Assembly (NCBI GenBank): GCA_028287035.1 | Contig: JAQBQL010000133.1 | Coordinates: 17,731 to 81,730 of the forward strand | Source of the DNA: Labilithrix sp. | GTDB lineage: Bacteria; Myxococcota; Polyangia; Polyangiales; Polyangiaceae | Length of the DNA stretch: 64,000 nt | Reading direction: 5' to 3' | Part shown: piece by piece, positions 58,475-64,000 of the stretch | How the letters are laid out: every line of letters begins with the position of its first letter | Numbering within the stretch: position 1 is the first letter of the stretch | Made by a program: the position numbers and the translations under genes | Notes under the pieces: model-generated | What the model saw: the letters and a program-made list of their open reading frames with translations, nothing else | Databases searched by the model: none | Told to the model about the DNA's origin: nothing

Positions 58475-59581
58475 ATGCAGACGCAGCAGACCCTCTCGGG
58501 CCGTTCTCCCGCCGCGGTGGTCCTCGAGGAGACGCTCCTCTGGCTCTGCTCCGTGCCGTCGCCGATCGGCGAGGAGAGAGCGCTCTGCGACGCGGTCGCC
58601 GGACGCCTCGGCCGCTTGCCGCTCGCCGGACCGATCCGGCGCTACGGCGAGTCGATCGTGGTGCCCGTGACTCGCCGGAAGGACGGCCGCCCGCACGTCG
58701 TGCTCGCCGGTCACCTCGACACGGTGCGGACCGAGAACGGCCCCGCGCGCATCGAGAACGGCCGGTGCTTCGGCGCCGGCGCCGCCGACATGAAGAGCGG
58801 CCTGGCGGTGATGATCGTCCTCGCCGAGACGCTCGGCGACCTCGCCGCGTGCGATCTCAGCCTCGTCTTCTACGCCCGTGAAGAAGGACCGTTCCTCGAG
58901 AACGAGCTCGGTCCGGTCCTCGCGCAGGACGCCGACCTCCTCACCGCGGACGTCGCGGTGTGCCTCGAGCCCTCCGACAACCGGCTGCACCTCGGCTGCT
59001 GCGGCGCCATCCATGCGACCGTCACGTTCCAGGGCAAGACCGCCCACAGCGCGCGGCCGTGGGAAGGCGAGAACGCGATCACGAAGGCCGCGGGCCTGCT
59101 CGACCGCCTCGCGGTCCTCGCGCCGATCGAGCACCACATCGACGGGCTTCTCTTCCGCACCACGACGACGGTGACGCTCGCGAACGGCGGCCGCAGCCGG
59201 AACGTCGTCCCCGACGTGTTCGCGCTGAACCTCAATCACCGGTTCGCGCCGAGCACCTCGCTCGAGCAGGCGCAGCAGGACCTCCTCGCCCTGGTCGGGG
59301 ACTCGGCCCGCGTGGAGTTCACGGACCTCTCCCCGGCCGCGCTGCCGAGCGCCAGCCATCCGCTCGTCCAGCAGCTCGCCGCGGCCGGGGTGCGGGGCAT
59401 CGAGCCGAAGCAGGCCTGGACCGACGTCGCCAGGTTCGCGCAGCTCGGCATCGCGGCGGTGAACTTCGGGCCCGGCGAGAACGCCCAGGCGCACCAGAAG
59501 AACGAATCCACGGACCTCGCGCTCGTCTTCCAGGGTTACCGGATCCTGTACACGTGGCTGACGACGTTGAAGGCGGGCTGA
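58475..59581 (+). CDS. dapE: Succinyl-diaminopimelate desuccinylase
   Basis: 368 residues. M20 metallopeptidase: zinc ligand His80 in AGHLDTV, Asp105 in GAADMKSG, Glu136-Glu137 in AREEGPF, and the dimerisation-domain GKTAHSARPWEGENAI. The Ala-Glu loop near the C-terminus is typical of the family. It releases succinate from N-succinyl-LL-diaminopimelate, the step after DapD and the aminotransferase. The aminotransferase dapC is not in the window. Confidence 0.94.
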   Translation: MQTQQTLSGRSPAAVVLEETLLWLCSVPSPIGEERALCDAVAGRLGRLPLAGPIRRYGESIVVPVTRRKDGRPHVVLAGHLDTVRTENGPARIENGRCFGAGAADMKSGLAVMIVLAETLGDLAACDLSLVFYAREEGPFLENELGPVLAQDADLLTADVAVCLEPSDNRLHLGCCGAIHATVTFQGKTAHSARPWEGENAITKAAGLLDRLAVLAPIEHHIDGLLFRTTTTVTLANGGRSRNVVPDVFALNLNHRFAPSTSLEQAQQDLLALVGDSARVEFTDLSPAALPSASHPLVQQLAAAGVRGIEPKQAWTDVARFAQLGIAAVNFGPGENAQAHQKNESTDLALVFQGYRILYTWLTTLKAG

Positions 59582-59632
59582 TCGCGCAAAACTGCACAAC
59601 GGCAGAGCCACCCTGGTAGCCTCGCCGCACTC

Positions 59633-60553
59633 ATGACCCGTGCAAATCGCAGCGGTACTTCGTTCGCCTCCCTGATCTCCGCGCTCGCCGTGACCTCGCT
59701 CGTCGCGGTCACCGCCAGCGGCTGCGGGCTCCTCAAGAAGAACGGCGATGCGGACGCGAGCGCCGACGACGCGGCGGTCGCGGTCGTCGACGCCGAGGCC
59801 GCCGACGCCGCGCCCGCGCCGACGGTGGCGCCGATCGCGGTGAACGTGAACGACGTGGCGCGCTTCCCCGACGAGACGGCGCTCGCCAACGTTGCCGCGA
59901 CGCTCCAGCGCCCCACGAACATCCGCGAGATCCCCTCGGTCGGGAAGGTGGTCGCAGCGCTTCCCAAGGGCGCCGCCGTCACCGAGGTCGCGCAGCGCGG
60001 CACCGCCATCCTCGTCGTCTTCGACGACCCGAAGGACGCGCAGAAGCGCATGGGCTGGGTCGGCGCCGACGCCTTCACCACCGCTCCCGCCGTCGATGCC
60101 GGCGCGAAGCCCCTCACGTGCACGATCCCGGACGTGCCGCTCCTCAGCGACGTCGCCTTCTGCGGACGCACCTGCGCCGCCGACACCGCGTGCCCGGCGG
60201 GCCAGGCCTGCAAGGGCGAGGCGAAGATGTTCCAGAACGGCAAGGCCGGAGACACCGTCAAGGTGTGCACCGTCTTCTCGGCTCCGGCGTCGCCGACCGG
60301 AACGGGGCTCAACAAGACCCTTCCGACCGCGACCCCGACCCTGACCGCCGCGCCGACGGTGGCCCCGGCCGGCATCAAGCCCGACGTCGTCGCGGCGGCC
60401 GGCGGCAAGTGTGACGTCGGCTACACGCTCGTCCCCAAGGACCTGCAGTGCCACAAGAACTGCGTCCCGGTCGTGAGCACGTGCACGGCGGGCGACAAGT
60501 GCCAGGCCTGCGCCGGCAAGAACCTCTGCGGCGCCCCCAACTTCTGCAAGTGA
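59633..60553 (+). CDS. SH3-like secreted lipoprotein 1
   Basis: 306 residues. Signal ends in lipobox TASGC, followed by LLKKNGDAD. An acidic linker precedes a region resembling a bacterial SH3-like domain (NIREIPSVGKVVAALPKGAAVTEVAQRG, AILVVFDDPKDAQKRMGWVGADAF, abbreviated), then Cys-rich ends CGRTCAADTACPAGQAC and CHKNCVPVVSTCTAGDKCQAC. The next gene is a shorter relative 8 nt downstream. A surface or periplasmic pair of unknown role. Confidence 0.75.
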   Translation: MTRANRSGTSFASLISALAVTSLVAVTASGCGLLKKNGDADASADDAAVAVVDAEAADAAPAPTVAPIAVNVNDVARFPDETALANVAATLQRPTNIREIPSVGKVVAALPKGAAVTEVAQRGTAILVVFDDPKDAQKRMGWVGADAFTTAPAVDAGAKPLTCTIPDVPLLSDVAFCGRTCAADTACPAGQACKGEAKMFQNGKAGDTVKVCTVFSAPASPTGTGLNKTLPTATPTLTAAPTVAPAGIKPDVVAAAGGKCDVGYTLVPKDLQCHKNCVPVVSTCTAGDKCQACAGKNLCGAPNFCK

Positions 60554-60561
60554 GATTCGCG

Positions 60562-61269
60562 ATGAACATCAAGCCGCTTCTTGCCATCGGTCTCGTCGTC
60601 TCCGTCACCACCGGCTGCAGCTTCCTGAAGAAGAAGAAGCCCGCCGAAGAGGACCCCTCGGTGCAGGACGCGCCGACCGTGACCGTCAACGGCACGGGAG
60701 CCAAGAACGAGAAGGACGTGCTCCGTTACGCGAACGAGACCGCGGTGAGCGACGTGCCCGCCACGATCGCGCACGACGGCGTGAAGGCGAAGACCTTCCC
60801 CCAGTCCGGCGCCGACGTGGCGACGCTCTCCAAGGGCACGACCGTCGTGCAGAAGGCGAAGTTCTTCAGCACCGGCGTCCTCGTCCTCTTCGACGATCCG
60901 ACCACCAAGGACGGGACGAAGCTGCTCGGCTGGATCGAGCCTGCGCAGCTCGGCACGGGCACGGCCGCCGCGACCGCGAACACGACGACGCCCACCGCGG
61001 GCATCCCGGTGAAGCCCCTCGTGGACGCCGGGAAGCCGGCCGACGGCGGCTCTCTGGACGCGGGCCCGGTCGACGCGGGCACGGTCGACGCCGGCAAGGC
61101 CGCTGCTCCGGTGCTCTTCGCGAATCCCGTGAACAACAAGTGCACCGCCCCGTTCACGCTGTTCGACAAGCCCGTGAAGCTTTGCCGGATCGCCTGCACG
61201 ACGAACAAGGACTGCCCCGCGCCGTCCGCGTGCAGCGACGTCACGGGCGCGAAGAAGTCCTGCAAGTGA
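60562..61269 (+). CDS. SH3-like secreted lipoprotein 2
   Basis: 235 residues from ATG 60562. Lipobox VTTGC then SFLKKKKP, with the same plan as the preceding protein: an SH3-like region (VSDVPATIAHDGVKAKTFPQSG, STGVLVLFDDPTTKDGTKLLGWIE), an Asp/Ala linker, and a Cys-rich end CRIACTTNKDCPAPSACS. Eight nt after its paralogue, so co-transcribed. Function unknown. Confidence 0.75.
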   Translation: MNIKPLLAIGLVVSVTTGCSFLKKKKPAEEDPSVQDAPTVTVNGTGAKNEKDVLRYANETAVSDVPATIAHDGVKAKTFPQSGADVATLSKGTTVVQKAKFFSTGVLVLFDDPTTKDGTKLLGWIEPAQLGTGTAAATANTTTPTAGIPVKPLVDAGKPADGGSLDAGPVDAGTVDAGKAAAPVLFANPVNNKCTAPFTLFDKPVKLCRIACTTNKDCPAPSACSDVTGAKKSCK

Positions 61270-61368
61270 TCGGCTGACATCGACGCACACGCGCCGTCGA
61301 TCGCGTCAGTGACGAGGCCGGCGCGCGAGGGTGCGTCGGTCGCCGCGCTTCTGTTACCGTCGTCGGCC

Positions 61369-61929
61369 ATGACGACGTCGACATACGCGCGCGCCACGTT
61401 GCTCGCGGGCTTCGCGCTTCTCTCGGTCACGTTCGCGGGCTGTTCGGGAGGCGGCGAGGGCGCGGGCGCAGGGACGGTGGCCCCCGGCGGCACGCAGAAG
61501 CACGAGCTGCTCAACAACCCGGCCCCCGCGTTCACGCTCGACAGCGCGAACGGGAAGGGGAAGATCGATCTCGCCCAGTGGAAGGGCAAGGTCGTCCTCG
61601 TCGACTTCTGGGCAACGTGGTGCGAGCCCTGCAAGAAGTCGTTCCCGAAGCTCGAGGAGCTGCGTGTGAAGTACGAGGCGCAGGGCTTCCAGGTCCTCGC
61701 CGTCAGCGAGGATGACGAGGGCGGTGGCATCCCGTCGTTCGGCACCACACACGGATCCAAGTTCCCGCTCGTGTGGGACAAGGACAAGAGCGTCGCCGCC
61801 AAGTGGAAGCCGCCGACGATGCCGTCCTCCTTCGTGGTGGACAAGAAGGGGGTCGTCCGCTTCGTCCATCTGGGCTATCACGAAGGGGAAGAGAAGGAGA
61901 TCGAGACGGAGCTGAAGAGCCTGCTCTGA
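61369..61929 (+). CDS. TlpA-like thioredoxin lipoprotein
   Basis: 186 residues from ATG 61369; the in-frame 61309 start is rejected since the signal peptide begins at 61369. Lipobox TFAGC, Gly-rich linker, then a TlpA/ResA redoxin domain: NPAPAFTLDSANGKG, VVLVDFWATWCEPCKKSFPKL with the W-C-E-P-C active site, LAVSEDDEGGG, and the cis-Pro MPSSFVVD. It reduces disulfides in the envelope, perhaps in cytochrome c maturation; the five-haem cytochrome is a possible client, though not adjacent. Confidence 0.93.
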   Translation: MTTSTYARATLLAGFALLSVTFAGCSGGGEGAGAGTVAPGGTQKHELLNNPAPAFTLDSANGKGKIDLAQWKGKVVLVDFWATWCEPCKKSFPKLEELRVKYEAQGFQVLAVSEDDEGGGIPSFGTTHGSKFPLVWDKDKSVAAKWKPPTMPSSFVVDKKGVVRFVHLGYHEGEEKEIETELKSLL

Positions 61930-61996
61930 AGAGCTTCTGGCCGACGTCTCTCGCTTCTCTCGTCACATCGTTCGTTCGCTCGGAGACTCGCCCGCA

Positions 61997-62854
61997 TTGT
62001 CTTCTCTCGCGTCGCGTTCGATCCGCCGCATCGTAGGCGGAGCCCTGCTCGTGCTCGCGTCGGTGGCGACGTCGGGCCACGGCGCGGCGCGAGACCGTGA
62101 GCTGACCGAGTCGCCGGACTTCCGCGTGCGGGTGCAGGCGGCCCTCCGGCTGGGCCGGGCGAGCGATGCCGCTACGCGCGCCGCGGCGCGTCCGGATCTC
62201 GAGGCCGGCCTTCGCGACACGCATCCGGCGGTGCGCGTCGCGTGCGCGGTGGCGCTGGGCGGCCTCGGTGAAGGCGCGGCGGTCCCCGCGCTGCAGCAGG
62301 CGATGAAGACGGAGTCCTTCGCGAGCGTGAAGAGCGCCATGAAGGACAGCATCGAGAAGCTCACGAAGGGCGGTCCGTCGGGCGCGGGCGCGGCGGGCGA
62401 CGGCGCCTCGAACGTCGAGCGCGCGAAGTACGTCGTCCAGCTCGGCGCGATGCGCGACGGTACGGGTCAGCGGGGCGACGTCGGCGTCATCATGCGCGGG
62501 GCGGCGCGCGCGCGGGCCGGCACGATCAAGGGCGCGATGGTGCTCGACGCGGCGGACAGCAGCGTCCTCAAGCGCGCGGGCGAGCGCAAGATCCCGGTCC
62601 TCCTCGTCGACGCGAACCTGACGCGGCTCTCGCAGTCGACCGCGAAGGACGGCGGCGTCGTCGTGTCGGCGCAGGTCGACCTCTCGATCCGGCGCATCCC
62701 GCAGCAGACGTTGCGGGGAATGGTGAGCGGGAATGCGTCGGCGAGCGACGTGACGACGCGCGGCATCACCGAGCTGCAGAACCGCGCCGTCAACGGGGCT
62801 GTCGAAAGCGCCATGGCGAGCGTAGGATCCGAGATCGCTGCACTTGCACGTTGA
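61997..62854 (+). CDS. Secreted HEAT-repeat protein
   Basis: 285 residues from TTG 61997 (GGAGA 10 nt upstream). Signal peptide cleaved near SGHGAA. Two or three HEAT-like helical repeats follow: RVRVQAALRLGRASDAATRAA, THPAVRVACAVALGGLGEGAAVPALQQAM (abbreviated) and SFASVKSAMKDSIEKL, then an alpha/beta domain of unknown name (ILLVDANLTRLSQSTAK, GGVVVSAQVDLSIRRI). Periplasmic; function unknown. Confidence 0.78.
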   Translation: MSSLASRSIRRIVGGALLVLASVATSGHGAARDRELTESPDFRVRVQAALRLGRASDAATRAAARPDLEAGLRDTHPAVRVACAVALGGLGEGAAVPALQQAMKTESFASVKSAMKDSIEKLTKGGPSGAGAAGDGASNVERAKYVVQLGAMRDGTGQRGDVGVIMRGAARARAGTIKGAMVLDAADSSVLKRAGERKIPVLLVDANLTRLSQSTAKDGGVVVSAQVDLSIRRIPQQTLRGMVSGNASASDVTTRGITELQNRAVNGAVESAMASVGSEIAALAR

Positions 62855-62869
62855 GGGAGGACACGCGCG

Positions 62870-64000
<1,131 letters not shown>

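Noticed and set aside
56996..60454. Minus-strand open frame of 1152 codons
   Set aside because: It runs opposite ndk, dapD, dapE and a lipoprotein gene, all strongly recognisable on the plus strand. GC-rich codon use keeps the reverse frame open.

Overview
The window is GC-rich, almost fully coding DNA. It carries many small Asp/Ala/Gly-rich lipoproteins, DUF3857/transglutaminase giants, Imm11/DUF1629 and other immunity proteins, and one Cys-TM-polyArg C-terminal tail resembling the myxobacterial MYXO-CTERM tag. Together these point to a myxobacterium (Myxococcota, probably Polyangia). The species cannot be read from the sequence. No rRNA, tRNA or CRISPR array was recognised.

Positions 1-16.9 kb: a 2Fe-2S ferredoxin cut by the left edge; a DNA methyltransferase coupled to a zinc-ribbon membrane protein; a yebC-ruvC-lolA cluster; two giant secreted DUF3857/transglutaminase-like proteins in one operon, the downstream one without the catalytic Cys; a serpin lipoprotein; a DUF2007 membrane protein; and NADP isocitrate dehydrogenase.

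Positions 17-28.3 kb: a divergent tetR/GST pair with a clear candidate operator. Next is a five-gene translationally coupled operon (23917 to 18352, minus strand) for 2-aminoethylphosphonate synthesis, nucleotide activation and probable transfer to an alcohol or lipid. TerB-like, malate dehydrogenase, a four-helix-bundle protein and sucCD follow. With icd these give three TCA-cycle enzymes within 13 kb.

Positions 28.3-38.1 kb: an accessory block of secreted proteins: tandem Cys-rich lipoproteins behind a neprosin-domain protein, two DUF1554-like lipoproteins, a secreted ferritin-like protein, an M23 peptidase with a MYXO-CTERM-like tail, and a Cys-rich repeat lipoprotein with an FGE-sulfatase domain.

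Positions 38.1-43.3 kb: a toxin/immunity island. It holds a CdiI-like immunity gene, a truncated orphan Rhs tip with a Hint domain and C-terminal toxin, its probable immunity gene, an inverted scrap of a Hint/toxin junction between transposase relics, and a tandem array of double-domain Imm53-like genes, the first a pseudogene.

Positions 43.4-54.2 kb: a beta-propeller-like lipoprotein, a five-haem cytochrome, a gamma-butyrobetaine-hydroxylase-like dioxygenase, secreted lipoproteins, a GlxA/PfpI divergent pair, an Imm11 protein and a methyltransferase. Positions 54.2-64 kb return to housekeeping: an ABC-F ATPase, a lipoprotein hydrolase, ndk, dapD, dapE, two related SH3-like lipoproteins, a TlpA-like thioredoxin, a HEAT-repeat protein, a membrane protein and the 5' end of alaS.
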